Positions 22,907 to 30,843 of a stretch of DNA of 32,683 bases are shown in pieces. The notes under the pieces were generated by a model. The model was not told the origin of the DNA, searched no databases, and saw only the letters and a list, made by a program, of their open reading frames with translations. The stretch's first letter is position 1; every line of letters starts with the position of its first letter. The position numbers were made by a program, and so were the translations under genes. The stretch is from DATGWF01 sp035299585 (GTDB taxonomy: Bacteria; Actinomycetota; Actinomycetes; Actinomycetales; Microbacteriaceae). The stretch covers positions 1 through 32,683 of the forward strand of contig DATGWF010000035.1 of the NCBI GenBank assembly GCA_035299585.1, written 5' to 3'.

Positions 22907-23599
22907 ATGTGTGGTCGATTTGCCCAGGTCCTCAGTGCCGACGATCTCCAACAGGTCTACGACATCGACCACGCGAGCCCCATTCCCGCGCCCTCGTGGA
23001 ACATCGCGCCAACCCAGCAGGTTGCGGTGGTCCTCGAATCCGCAAAGACCGGTGAAGTGGTGCGTCGACTCGAGTCGGCACGCTGGTCACTCGTACCTCG
23101 CTTCGCCACCGAACTCGGCGGACCGCTCACGACGTTCAACGCCCGGAGCGAGACCGCTGCCGAGAAACCGCTCTACCGCGAGTCGGTTCGCACCATGCGC
23201 GCACTCATTCCCGCCGGCGGGTATTTCGAATGGCGCGGAGAGAAAGGCGCAAAAACCCCGTACTTCATCCACCGCGAGGAGCCCCTCCTAAGCTTTGCCG
23301 CGCTCTACGCATGGTGGCGTGATCCGAGCAAGGCGGAGAGCGACGCAAGCCGATGGGTGCTCTCCGCGAGCATCCTCACCGCGCCCGCCACCGGCCCAAT
23401 TGCCGAGATTCACGAGCGGGTACCGGTATTCGTGGCACCGGAGTGGTGGGATACCTGGCTTGACCCCACCGAAGAGGGAGACGACGACCTCGTGCGTGCC
23501 ACCGTAGCCGCGAGCCGCGACGTGCAATCAGAACTGAGCTGGCACGCGGTCGCGCCGCTCCGCGGGGACGGTCCGGAGCTCATCGTGCCGGTCGGCTAA
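22907..23599 (+). CDS. SOS response-associated peptidase / HMCES-YedK (SRAP) family protein
   Basis: A 230-residue SRAP domain protein. After removal of Met1, Cys2 (MCGRF) forms a thiazolidine crosslink with abasic sites in single-stranded DNA, shielding them; the other active-site residues are visible as Asn78 with Arg80 and Glu82 (TTFNARSET), Glu108 (GYFEWRG) and His169 (IHERVPVF). The protein is of usual length. It is divergent from the mutasome operon, sharing a 125-bp control region with the LexA box, which supports induction together under DNA damage. No ribosome binding site precedes the ATG (only GAGAATAACGGC), so it may be leaderless. Confidence 0.95.
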   Translation: MCGRFAQVLSADDLQQVYDIDHASPIPAPSWNIAPTQQVAVVLESAKTGEVVRRLESARWSLVPRFATELGGPLTTFNARSETAAEKPLYRESVRTMRALIPAGGYFEWRGEKGAKTPYFIHREEPLLSFAALYAWWRDPSKAESDASRWVLSASILTAPATGPIAEIHERVPVFVAPEWWDTWLDPTEEGDDDLVRATVAASRDVQSELSWHAVAPLRGDGPELIVPVG

Positions 23600-23702
23600 G
23601 CCGGAATGGTCGGTAATGTGCAAAGCTTCCACAGGATGCCCCGAAGTGAGCCAGACTCGAGCGAAATACTCGCACGAAGGTACGTTCTCGGGAGGGAAAC
23701 CG

Positions 23703-24041
23703 ATGTCAGACACCGCACTTACGCCCGCAACGTCTATCACACCTGATCCGGCACCATCGCCGCAGCAGGCCTCGCCAATTGTGCCGCTCAACGTCGTAGC
23801 GGTGGCGGCACTCGCCGTTGCCTTTCTGTCGAATATTGCAGGGGTGATTCTGGGAATCTTGGCTCTCAGAGAGATTCGCCGAACCTCAGAACGTGGTCAG
23901 GGATTGGCAATCGCGGCCATCATCATTAGCGTGCTTTCAATCGTGTTCAGCCTTTTGGTCGCCCTATGGTTGATCGCAATCGGGTCCATCACGCTCGACC
24001 AAATTGGCCAGAGCCTTGATCGGGGCGGGCGAATCAGCTAA
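23703..24041 (+). CDS. DUF4190 domain small membrane protein
   Basis: A 112-residue protein with a Pro/Ala/Thr-rich N-terminal tail (1-28) and two membrane helices (about 29-54 and 67-93). The loop between them, ILALREIRRTSERGQGLAIA, is the DUF4190 signature. Function is unknown; proteins of this type are common in actinobacteria, often with the cytosolic tail acting as a disordered region. A GGGAGGG ribosome binding site ends a few bases before the ATG at 23703. The gene is flanked by SRAP on the left and tRNA-Leu on the opposite strand on the right. Confidence 0.85.
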   Translation: MSDTALTPATSITPDPAPSPQQASPIVPLNVVAVAALAVAFLSNIAGVILGILALREIRRTSERGQGLAIAAIIISVLSIVFSLLVALWLIAIGSITLDQIGQSLDRGGRIS

Positions 24042-24070
24042 CCCAACGGATGATTACGTCCAGCAATGCG

Positions 24071-24099
24071 AAACGCCCCGGCCGAAACCGGGGCGTTTT
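24071..24099. terminator. Bidirectional terminator between DUF4190 gene and tRNA-Leu
   Basis: An 11-bp stem (24071-24081 with 24088-24098), GC-rich with AAA/TTT at the base, a 6-base loop and TTTT on the plus strand. It lies just downstream of both the DUF4190 gene and the convergent tRNA. Confidence 0.85.
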
Positions 24100-24104
24100 C
24101 CACG

Positions 24105-24188
24105 TGCGCGAAGGGGGACTTGAACCCCCACGTCCTTACGGACACTAGCACCTCAAGCTAGCGCGTCTGCCTATTCCGCCACCCGCGC
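24105..24188 (-). tRNA. tRNA-Leu (anticodon GAG)
   Basis: An 84-base class II tRNA reads on the minus strand from 24188 to 24105. The acceptor GCGCGGG pairs with TTCGCGC (two G-U pairs) and position 73 is A. The anticodon stem CTAGC/GCTAG holds the loop TTGAGGT, giving anticodon GAG (reads CUC and CUU). The long variable arm GTCC-GTAA-GGAC and the T arm GGGGG-TTCAAGT-CCCCC are clear. The CCA end is not encoded. A bidirectional terminator follows directly. Confidence 0.95.
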
Positions 24189-24344
24189 GTGGAGTGCAAT
24201 CTCGGTTGCCCGAGGTCACGAAGAACGACATTACCACGGTTTCGGAGCTCGTGACACACATCGTGCGCGCGGCAGCTCGCTCCCGAGCCGCACGTCGCGT
24301 ATCGTGGCGTTTCGTCGCTCGTCCTCGATGGAAAGGTGCCCTGA

Positions 24345-25178
24345 ATGCACATGGTGGAAGCGCTTTTCCTGGGCCTCGTTCAGGGACTCACCGAGTTCTT
24401 GCCCGTGTCATCGAGCGCACATCTGCGCATCGTTGGCGCCTTTCTGCCCAACGCCGCAGACCCGGGAGCCGCGTTCACTGCGATCACGCAGATCGGCACG
24501 GAGACGGCCGTGCTGGTCTACTTTTGGCGCGATATCTCTTCGATTGCGAAGCACTGGTGGCTCGCACTGTGGGGCCGCATTCCGCGGAGTTACCCGGACG
24601 CACGCATGGGATGGTTCATCATCCTGGGATCGGTTCCCATCGTCGTCCTGGGCCTCGTGTTCCAGGACCGCATCGAGACGGTGTTCCGTTCGCTCTGGCT
24701 TGTGGCCATCATGCTCATCGTGTTCGGCATCGTGCTCGGTTTGGCCGACTGGCTCTCGTCGCGGCGCGCGAGCCATCGTGAGCTCACCGAGCTCACGACC
24801 GGCCGAGCGATTACATTTGGCTTCGCCCAGGCTCTCGCGCTGATTCCCGGCGTCTCTCGCTCCGGCGGCACCATCAGCGCCGGTCTCCTGATGGGTTTCA
24901 GTCGTCCGGCGGCGGCGAGGTATGCCTTCTTGCTCGCGGTACCGGCGGTGTTCGGTAGCGGCCTGTATCAGCTCGTGAAAAGCCTGCATGAGCCAGGGCC
25001 CTATGGCGCCCTGGAAACCCTGGCCGCAACGCTCGTGGCATTCGTCGTCGGTTTGCTCGTTATCGCGCTGTTCATGAACTGGATCAGCCGACGAAGCTAT
25101 CTGCCGTTCGTCATCTATCGCATCGTTCTGGGTGCCGCGCTGCTGGTCTGCCTCGCCACGGGCATGATCACCGGCTAG
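24345..25178 (+). CDS. uppP: Undecaprenyl-diphosphatase
   Basis: A 277-residue polytopic membrane enzyme of the UppP/BacA family. It removes phosphate from undecaprenyl diphosphate so that the lipid carrier for peptidoglycan and other envelope polymers can be reused; extra copies give bacitracin tolerance. The two family motifs are QGLTEFLPVSSSAH (13-26, catalytic Glu17) and PGVSRSGGT (168-176, Arg172), with about seven to eight membrane helices. GGAAAGG ends 8 bases before the ATG at 24345; a second Met two codons later is also possible. The stop shares CTAG with the convergent PAC2 gene. Confidence 0.95.
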   Translation: MHMVEALFLGLVQGLTEFLPVSSSAHLRIVGAFLPNAADPGAAFTAITQIGTETAVLVYFWRDISSIAKHWWLALWGRIPRSYPDARMGWFIILGSVPIVVLGLVFQDRIETVFRSLWLVAIMLIVFGIVLGLADWLSSRRASHRELTELTTGRAITFGFAQALALIPGVSRSGGTISAGLLMGFSRPAAARYAFLLAVPAVFGSGLYQLVKSLHEPGPYGALETLAATLVAFVVGLLVIALFMNWISRRSYLPFVIYRIVLGAALLVCLATGMITG

Positions 25179-26086
25179 CTGTCGCTCCGCGGATGGCGCG
25201 GCTCATCGCCGCCCTTATCGTCGGTTCGGCGCAAGTAGCGTTCGAACTCTTCGGCGATGCTGTCCGCCGAGGCTTCCATCGATTCCATCGCGTCACGGGC
25301 CGTTTCAAGCTGTTCGATGTAGCGGGCCATGTCCTCATCGCTCTCGGCGAGTGAATCGACGCTCGCAACCCAAGTATCCGCCTCGAGCTCGAGATTGCCG
25401 ACGGGGATGGCGATACCGGTGAGGTCCTCAAAGCGGCGAATGAGCGCGAGGGCGGCTTTTGGAGACGGCGGCGTGTGCACGTAGTGGGGCACCGCCGCCC
25501 AGAGCGAAAACGACGGGATTCCCGCCTCGGCGGCGGCGTGCGCCAACACGCTCACAATGCCGACCGGCCCCTCGTAGCTCGATGCCTCAAGACCGAGTTC
25601 CCGCTGCAACTCAATCGAGTCGGTCGAGGCGTAGACAGTGAGAGGTCGAGTGTGCGGAGCGTCGGCGAGCATCGCACCGAAAAACACGATCCCGTCAATA
25701 TCTGCTGCGAGCGCGGCATCGATGATTTCGGCAGCGAAGCCTTGCCAGGTGCGCGCGGGTTCACTCCCGAGCAGGACGTGGAGGCCGTCGGCGCCAGCAC
25801 CCATAGCGTGCAGCGAGGCTGTCGAGTCCCCGGGCTCCGGCCCGAAGAGTTCAGCCCCGGGCCAACTGATGACGCGGCGACCGTTTTCATCGAATCCGAC
25901 CGTGGGTCGATTGAACTGGTAGTCGTAGTAGCGTTCCGGATCGACGGCAAATCGCAGCGAAAGGTCGCACGAGGCCGCGATGGTTCGGACAGCCTGGGTG
26001 GCCGCCTCACCGGCATCGTTCCAGCCTTCAAAGGCGACGATGAGGATGCGGCCGCTGGAGAATCCGGGAGGAGTGGACTGACTCAC
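25175..26086 (-). CDS. PAC2 family protein (proteasome assembly chaperone-like)
   Basis: A 303-residue PAC2 family protein, similar to mycobacterial Rv2125. The opening LIVAFEGWNDAGEAATQAV (about 15-33) is the family hallmark; other conserved patches are GSEPARTW (107-114), DAPHTRP (141-147) and the loop VPHYVHTPPSPKAAL. The last 60 residues are acidic and probably coiled coil (ARYIEQLETARDAMESMEAS). The eukaryotic relative PAC2 helps assemble proteasomes, but the bacterial function is not established. The GTG start at 26086 has a very good AGGAGG site 4 bases upstream. It is divergent from the HAD gene. Confidence 0.88.
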   Translation of the reverse strand: MSQSTPPGFSSGRILIVAFEGWNDAGEAATQAVRTIAASCDLSLRFAVDPERYYDYQFNRPTVGFDENGRRVISWPGAELFGPEPGDSTASLHAMGAGADGLHVLLGSEPARTWQGFAAEIIDAALAADIDGIVFFGAMLADAPHTRPLTVYASTDSIELQRELGLEASSYEGPVGIVSVLAHAAAEAGIPSFSLWAAVPHYVHTPPSPKAALALIRRFEDLTGIAIPVGNLELEADTWVASVDSLAESDEDMARYIEQLETARDAMESMEASADSIAEEFERYLRRTDDKGGDEPRHPRSDS

Positions 26087-26115
26087 GGGCCCTCCTTCCT
26101 GTTCGTGTCACTCCC

Positions 26116-26121
26116 ACTCTA
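26116..26121 (-). promoter_or_regulatory. -10 candidate for the PAC2 gene
   Basis: TAGAGT on the minus strand, 29 bases before the GTG start, with the AGGAGG ribosome binding site in the leader. Confidence 0.35.
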
Positions 26122-26132
26122 CGAGGCACCTC

Positions 26133-26138
26133 TAGACT
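26133..26138 (+). promoter_or_regulatory. -10 candidate for leaderless HAD gene
   Basis: TAGACT ends 8 bases before the GTG at 26147. No ribosome binding site is present. Confidence 0.5.
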
Positions 26139-26146
26139 TTCCACTT

Positions 26147-26809
26147 GTGACTGGGCTGCAAGCGGTGTTGTGGGATATGGATGGCACGCTTGTCGACACC
26201 GAGCCCTACTGGATTGCCGCGGAAACGGCGCTCATCGAGGCATACGGCGGGACCTGGACGCACCAGGATGCGCTGCAGCTGGTGGGCCAGGGTCTGTGGG
26301 CGAGCGCCGAGATCATTCGCGCCGCGGGCGTCCCGCTCAGCGCGGATGAGATTGTGTACGGACTCACCTCCGAGGTTCGTGCCCTCTTGCGTGAACGCGG
26401 GATCCCCTGGCAACCGGGTGCTCGCGAACTGCTCGAGGAGTTGCGGGAGGCAGGTGTGCCGACCGCGCTCGTGACCATGTCGCTTCGGGAAATGGCGCTC
26501 GAAGTCGCCGAGAATGTTGGCTTCACGGCCTTTGACGTGGTGATTGCCGGAGACGACGTGGCGCGCCCGAAGCCCCATCCGGAGCCGTACTTGGTTGCCC
26601 TGGAGGCGCTCGGTCGTTCCGCACAGGGCTCGGTCGGCATCGAGGATTCGCGGACAGGTGTGCGTTCGGCGCGGAGTGCGGGGCTTGCCACCATCGGCGT
26701 GCCACACATGATTTCGCTCGACGACAGCGACGCCCACGTGGTGTGGCCGAGCTTGGCCGGTCGCGGCATTGTCGACTTGCATCAACTGATTCAGGAGGTT
26801 CACTCATGA
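26147..26809 (+). CDS. HAD family hydrolase (beta-phosphoglucomutase/phosphatase-like)
   Basis: A 220-residue haloacid dehalogenase protein with a four-helix cap (subclass I). Motif I is WDMDGTLVDTEP (Asp10 and Asp12), motif II is VTMS (near 106-109), motif III Lys lies in GDDVARPKPHPEPY and motif IV is IEDSRTG. The pattern resembles the phosphatases and beta-phosphoglucomutases of the YcsE/PGMB group, but the substrate is unpredictable. The GTG start at 26147 is inferred from the TAGACT element; a longer frame upstream overlaps the divergent PAC2 gene. The stop overlaps the trmI ATG (ATGA), so both genes are co-translated. Confidence 0.88.
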   Translation: MTGLQAVLWDMDGTLVDTEPYWIAAETALIEAYGGTWTHQDALQLVGQGLWASAEIIRAAGVPLSADEIVYGLTSEVRALLRERGIPWQPGARELLEELREAGVPTALVTMSLREMALEVAENVGFTAFDVVIAGDDVARPKPHPEPYLVALEALGRSAQGSVGIEDSRTGVRSARSAGLATIGVPHMISLDDSDAHVVWPSLAGRGIVDLHQLIQEVHS

Positions 26810-27798
26810 CCCATCGTCCCGCTCTGAGTGGACCGTTCCGTGAGGGTGACCGTGTGCAGTTGACCGGCCCGAAGAACAAGCTGCACACCATCACGCTGGA
26901 GTCGGGGAAAGTGTTTCACTCGCACAAGGGCCCGATTGCGCACGACGACATCATCGGTATGCCCGATGGCTCGGTCGTCCGGAACTCCGTCGGGGTTGAA
27001 TACTTGGCGCTTCGGCCACTGCTCAACGACTTCGTCATGTCGATGCCACGCGGTGCGGCCATCATCTACCCGAAGGACGCCGCTCAGATTCTCGCTCTCG
27101 GGGATGTCTTCCCGGGCGCGACCGTGGTGGAAGCGGGCGTCGGATCCGGGGCGTTGTCGCTGTGGATTCTGCGGGCCCTTTCGGGGACGGGACGGCTGAG
27201 TTCCTTCGAGCGTCGCGAGGAGTTTGCCGAGATTGCCCAGGCGAACATCACGACCTTCTTTGGTGAGCGACCTGACAACTGGACCGTCACCCTCGGCGAT
27301 CTGGCCGAGTCGCTACCCATGATGCACGAGCCGGCCTCAGTTGATCGGGTCCTTCTGGACATGCTCGCGCCATGGGAGTGTCTCGACGCGGTATCGCTCG
27401 CATTAAAACCCGGTGGCGTGTTGCTCTGCTACGTCGCGACGGTCACACAGCTCTCCCGTGTGGCTGAGGCAATTCGCGCGACGGGCAACTACACAAATCC
27501 TCAGTCGAGCGAAACCATGGTTCGCGGGTGGCACGTCGAGGGTCTGGCGGTGCGACCGGATCACCGCATGATTGCGCATACCGGCTTCTTGCTCACCGCG
27601 CGTCGCCTCGCGGACGGCGTTCAGCTTCCGGAATTGAAGCGCCGCCCGTCGAAGTCGGACTACTCAGACGACGACGTCGAGGCCTGGACTCCGGGGGCGC
27701 TCGGCGAGCGGGGTTCGAGCGACAAGAGCCTGCGCAAGCGGGTTCGAGTCGCTCAGCGCAACGCCGAACTCGCAACAGAGTCCGACACCGACGCCTGA
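26806..27798 (+). CDS. trmI: tRNA (adenine-58-N1)-methyltransferase
   Basis: A 330-residue TrmI, the S-adenosylmethionine-dependent enzyme making m1A at position 58 of the tRNA T loop. A small N-terminal beta domain (1-75) precedes the Rossmann fold with the glycine-rich motif VVEAGVGSGALSL (107-119), the acidic Glu135 after the second strand, and the DRVLLDMLAPWE stretch that holds the adenine pocket. The C-terminal 50 residues are charged and longer than the minimal enzyme. AGGAGG inside the HAD gene is the ribosome binding site. In mycobacteria and many relatives this gene lies directly before the Pup-proteasome cluster; here it is followed by a 75-bp gap and an FKBP gene. Confidence 0.95.
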   Translation: MTHRPALSGPFREGDRVQLTGPKNKLHTITLESGKVFHSHKGPIAHDDIIGMPDGSVVRNSVGVEYLALRPLLNDFVMSMPRGAAIIYPKDAAQILALGDVFPGATVVEAGVGSGALSLWILRALSGTGRLSSFERREEFAEIAQANITTFFGERPDNWTVTLGDLAESLPMMHEPASVDRVLLDMLAPWECLDAVSLALKPGGVLLCYVATVTQLSRVAEAIRATGNYTNPQSSETMVRGWHVEGLAVRPDHRMIAHTGFLLTARRLADGVQLPELKRRPSKSDYSDDDVEAWTPGALGERGSSDKSLRKRVRVAQRNAELATESDTDA

Positions 27799-27835
27799 GT
27801 CTCGCCTGTCGCCCCGGAGCTCAGACACCACGGGC

Positions 27836-27841
27836 TAGGCT
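27836..27841 (+). promoter_or_regulatory. -10 candidate for FKBP-pafBC transcript
   Basis: TAGGCT lies 32 bases before the FKBP GTG start; GAAAGG near 27862-27867 is the likely ribosome binding site. Confidence 0.4.
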
Positions 27842-27873
27842 AGAACCGCTTTCCCCCCGAAGAAAGGTGTGCT

Positions 27874-28818
27874 GTGCGCGCTGTTCGCCTCACCGCGGCT
27901 CTCGTTGTTTCGATGACGGCCCTGACGTTGACCGGTTGCTCGGTCAATCCGAAGCCTGCGACCCCGTCGGTGCTCGACGCCGTGACGGTCAGCGGCAGCA
28001 CGGGGAGCCGCCCGAGCATCGACATGCACACGCCGCTTGTGACCGACTCAACCGAGTGCCGCGAGGTCATCCCGGGCGATGGCGAGAAGATCACCGATGG
28101 CGAGCTCGTCACGATGGATCTCAGCATCTACAACGGGTCGACCGGCAAGCTCGTCAATCGCACGAGCTATGACGGCAGCGACCCGCTCGCTGTGCTCTAT
28201 GCAGACACGCTCCTTCCAGGGCTACACAAGGGTCTCGAGTGCGCGAGCGAGGGTTCGCGCGTCCTCATGGCTATCCCGCCGGCGGATGCATTCAAAGAAC
28301 AGGGCAATCTCGACTGGGGCATTACTGCCGACGACACCCTCGTGATTGTCGCCGACATCACCAAGGTCTACCTGGCTCGCGCCAACGGCGACGTCCAGCT
28401 TTCGCAGGATGGCATGCCGATGGTGGTGCTCGCGCCCAACGGACAGCCAGGCATTACGGTGCCGAAGACGGCCGCTCCGACCCACGAACGACTCTCCGTC
28501 CTCAAGAAGGGCTCGGGAACCGTCGTTGAATCGGGCGACCGCGTCACGCTGCACTACACCGGCGCCGTGTGGAGCACTGGCAACGTGTTCGATTCGAGCT
28601 GGGCCAAGCGCAAGCCGGTGCAGTTCGTTGTTGGCGATGGAACCAACGACCAGGGCGAAGTCGTCCAGGGCTTCTCGGACGCCATCATCGGCCAGACGGT
28701 CGGCAGCCAGGTCCTCGCTGTCATTCCGCCGGAGCTCGGATACGGCAGTCAAGCCGCCGGAGCAATTCCGCCGAACAGCACGCTCGTCTTCGTCATCGAC
28801 ATTCTCGGCGTCAACTAA
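27874..28818 (+). CDS. FKBP-type peptidyl-prolyl isomerase lipoprotein
   Basis: A 314-residue secreted lipoprotein. The signal peptide ends in the lipobox LTGC with Cys22. Two FKBP-like modules follow: an N-terminal one (about 70-168) that is divergent, and a canonical C-terminal one (about 225-314) with HYTGAVWSTGNVFDSSW, VVQGFSDAIIG and PPELGYGSQ, whose Tyr and Phe residues form the prolyl pocket. It should assist folding outside the membrane. GTG start follows GAAAGG. It stands 13 bases before pafB and, with pafBC, tatAC and helY, is the usual right flank of the actinobacterial proteasome cluster. Confidence 0.92.
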   Translation: MRAVRLTAALVVSMTALTLTGCSVNPKPATPSVLDAVTVSGSTGSRPSIDMHTPLVTDSTECREVIPGDGEKITDGELVTMDLSIYNGSTGKLVNRTSYDGSDPLAVLYADTLLPGLHKGLECASEGSRVLMAIPPADAFKEQGNLDWGITADDTLVIVADITKVYLARANGDVQLSQDGMPMVVLAPNGQPGITVPKTAAPTHERLSVLKKGSGTVVESGDRVTLHYTGAVWSTGNVFDSSWAKRKPVQFVVGDGTNDQGEVVQGFSDAIIGQTVGSQVLAVIPPELGYGSQAAGAIPPNSTLVFVIDILGVN

Positions 28819-28831
28819 GGCTCGGAGAGAG

Positions 28832-29833
28832 ATGGCCATCACGGTTCGCGCTGAAGAGCGACTGTTCTCGCTCGTGCTGGCCCTCTTGGCTACCGAGTCG
28901 GGGCTGACGAAGTCGCAAATCTTCGCGACGGTTCGCGGTTTTGAGCCCGAATCCAACGGGGGAGCGAGCGTCGAGAGTCTCGAGAGGAAGTTCGAGCGAG
29001 ACAAGAACGACCTGCGCGAACTCGGAATCCCGCTCGAAACCATCGAATCGCCTGACGCACCCGGCGACAATCAGCACCTGCGGTATCGCATCCCTCGCGA
29101 CGAGTATGTCTTTCCCGCCGACGTGAGCTTCAGCCCGGCCGAGGTCGCTCTGTTGAACCTCGCGGGAGACGTCTGGCGAGAGGGAACCGTTTCGACGATC
29201 TCGCAACGCGCGCTCACCAAGATTCGAGGCTTCGACATCGAGCCCGACGCACCCATTCTCGGGTACGTGCCCCGCCTGCGCACCCGAGAGCTCGTATTCG
29301 ATGCCTTCAATCAGGCCATCGAAGCGAACGAACGGCTGCAGTTCGACTACGTCAAGCCCGGCGAACCAGCCGCTTCGTCGCGCGATGTGACGCCGTTCGC
29401 GCTCGGTCTTGTCGAGGGTCGTTGGCACCTGCTCGGCTGGGATCACGATCGTGATGCGGAACGCACCTTTTTGCTCAGCCGCGTCACCGGCAAGGTGCGG
29501 CCGAGCGGAAAGACGCCTCTACTGGCCCCCTCGGACGCCCGAGAACGTCTGGTCGCGGGCCTTCGAGAGCTTGCTGAACGCTCCCGCGCAATCATTGACG
29601 TCCGACGGCATTCGGTCTCGGCCGCGCAGCTCGTGAACCGCGCTGGGACCCGGGTCGAGGACGAAACCACTCACTGGCTTCGACTCGACATCCCCGTGCT
29701 CGACGAGTTCATCACCGCGGAAGAACTCGCCGGTTGTGGCCCCGAGCTCCGTGTACTCGCACCGGAATCGCTCCGGGAGCGCGTTCGTGGAATCCTCATC
29801 GCCAGTCAGAACGAGCACGGGGGAGCGGCATGA
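28832..29833 (+). CDS. pafB: PafB, WYL-domain DNA damage response activator subunit
   Basis: A 333-residue WYL-domain transcription factor. An N-terminal winged helix-turn-helix (about 5-70, with ERKFERDKNDLRELGIP) is followed by the WYL domain, where the signature reads WHL (198-200) and continues GWDHDRDAERTFLLSRV. Together with PafC it forms a heterodimeric activator that switches on the LexA/RecA-independent DNA damage regulon in mycobacteria. The ATG at 28832 has GGAGAGAG upstream. The stop overlaps the pafC ATG (ATGA), consistent with equal subunit production. Despite the name (proteasome accessory factor) it is not required for protein degradation. Confidence 0.92.
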   Translation: MAITVRAEERLFSLVLALLATESGLTKSQIFATVRGFEPESNGGASVESLERKFERDKNDLRELGIPLETIESPDAPGDNQHLRYRIPRDEYVFPADVSFSPAEVALLNLAGDVWREGTVSTISQRALTKIRGFDIEPDAPILGYVPRLRTRELVFDAFNQAIEANERLQFDYVKPGEPAASSRDVTPFALGLVEGRWHLLGWDHDRDAERTFLLSRVTGKVRPSGKTPLLAPSDARERLVAGLRELAERSRAIIDVRRHSVSAAQLVNRAGTRVEDETTHWLRLDIPVLDEFITAEELAGCGPELRVLAPESLRERVRGILIASQNEHGGAA

Positions 29834-30813
29834 GTCTCCGATTCGCACCCGACAAACTCGCCCTCCTGCTCGCCCTCGTGCCATACCTCGACGAGGTCGG
29901 TGTGGTGAGCGTTGCGGAGGCAGCGGCTCACTTTCGGGTGACCGAAGACGACATCCGGGCGGCCGTGAACCTCATCGCGGTCTCGGGCATTCCGAGTGTT
30001 GACCACGTCGCACTCGACTACGACATGTTCGATATCGATTGGGACGCTTTCCTCGACGAGGACGTCATCGTACTGACCCGATCGGTCGTCATCGATGAAA
30101 CCCCGCGGCTCAGTCGAGGCGAGTCCGCCGCTCTCATTGCGGGGCTCAACGTGCTCGCCGGACTGCCCGGCAGTGCCGAAAATGACGTTCTCCACGGCCT
30201 GCTTCGGAAGCTCGCCGAGAACGGTGGGGACGGCCACGTCGTGGTCGAGACCGAAACGCTCGGCCAGTCGCGCTCGCTCGTGCTCGAGGCCGTCAATGCG
30301 CGCCGCCAGCTCACCTTCGAATACAGCTCGCTCGACGGTCGCACCGAGTCACGTCGCATCGACCCCGTGCAGATCGAGTCCGACAATTCGCTGTGGTACG
30401 TCCGCGGCTGGGACCACAGCCGCGAGGCGCTCCGAGTGTTCCGCCTGGACCGGATGAGCGAGCTCCGCGTCACTGATGAGCCGGCGCTCTTCGACGACTC
30501 CGGCGTGAGTTTGCCGGACAGCCTGTTCGACGAGGGCGCCAACGATTTCGCCGTCTCGCTTCGCGTGCGCCGAGCGGGGCTGCCACTCTTGGGCGATTTC
30601 GTCCGTCACGCAAACATCCCGAAGCAGGGCGATCCGGTCGACATTTCGGTGCGGGTCGCACACGTCCACGGGCTCAAGCGAATTGTTGCCGCACATCCCG
30701 AACTTATGCGCGTTGTCGCGCCCGCCTCAGCAGTGGCGACCGTGGCGGATTGGGCGCGAGCGGGGCTTGACACGCTCGACGCAAGTGGTGCCGCGCACAC
30801 ACCGGTAGACTGA
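29830..30813 (+). CDS. pafC: PafC, WYL-domain DNA damage response activator subunit
   Basis: A 327-residue paralogue of PafB. The N-terminal helix-turn-helix (about 5-65) is more degenerate; the WYL signature is WYV (189-191) followed by RGWDHSREALRVFRLDRM. It pairs with PafB to activate promoters of the RecA-NDp type. The last bases of the gene contain TAGACT, likely the -10 of tatA. A candidate target promoter is present at imuA' in this window. Confidence 0.92.
   Translation: MSLRFAPDKLALLLALVPYLDEVGVVSVAEAAAHFRVTEDDIRAAVNLIAVSGIPSVDHVALDYDMFDIDWDAFLDEDVIVLTRSVVIDETPRLSRGESAALIAGLNVLAGLPGSAENDVLHGLLRKLAENGGDGHVVVETETLGQSRSLVLEAVNARRQLTFEYSSLDGRTESRRIDPVQIESDNSLWYVRGWDHSREALRVFRLDRMSELRVTDEPALFDDSGVSLPDSLFDEGANDFAVSLRVRRAGLPLLGDFVRHANIPKQGDPVDISVRVAHVHGLKRIVAAHPELMRVVAPASAVATVADWARAGLDTLDASGAAHTPVD
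30806..30811 (+). promoter_or_regulatory. -10 candidate for tatA
   Basis: TAGACT overlaps the last codons and stop of pafC and leaves a leader of about 26-32 bases before the tatA ATG. Confidence 0.35.
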
Positions 30814-30843
30814 GCCCGTTCCCGCATTCAGATCGGACACCCC

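Noticed and set aside
20473..22908. 811-residue version of ImuB running upstream through imuA'
   Set aside because: The extra 286 residues are an out-of-frame reading of imuA' and cross the LexA box; the ATGA overlap at 22050 gives the family-like start.
25475..26146. N-terminal extension of the HAD protein
   Set aside because: Antisense to the PAC2 gene and without HAD features; motif I falls at residue 10 when the GTG at 26147 is used.
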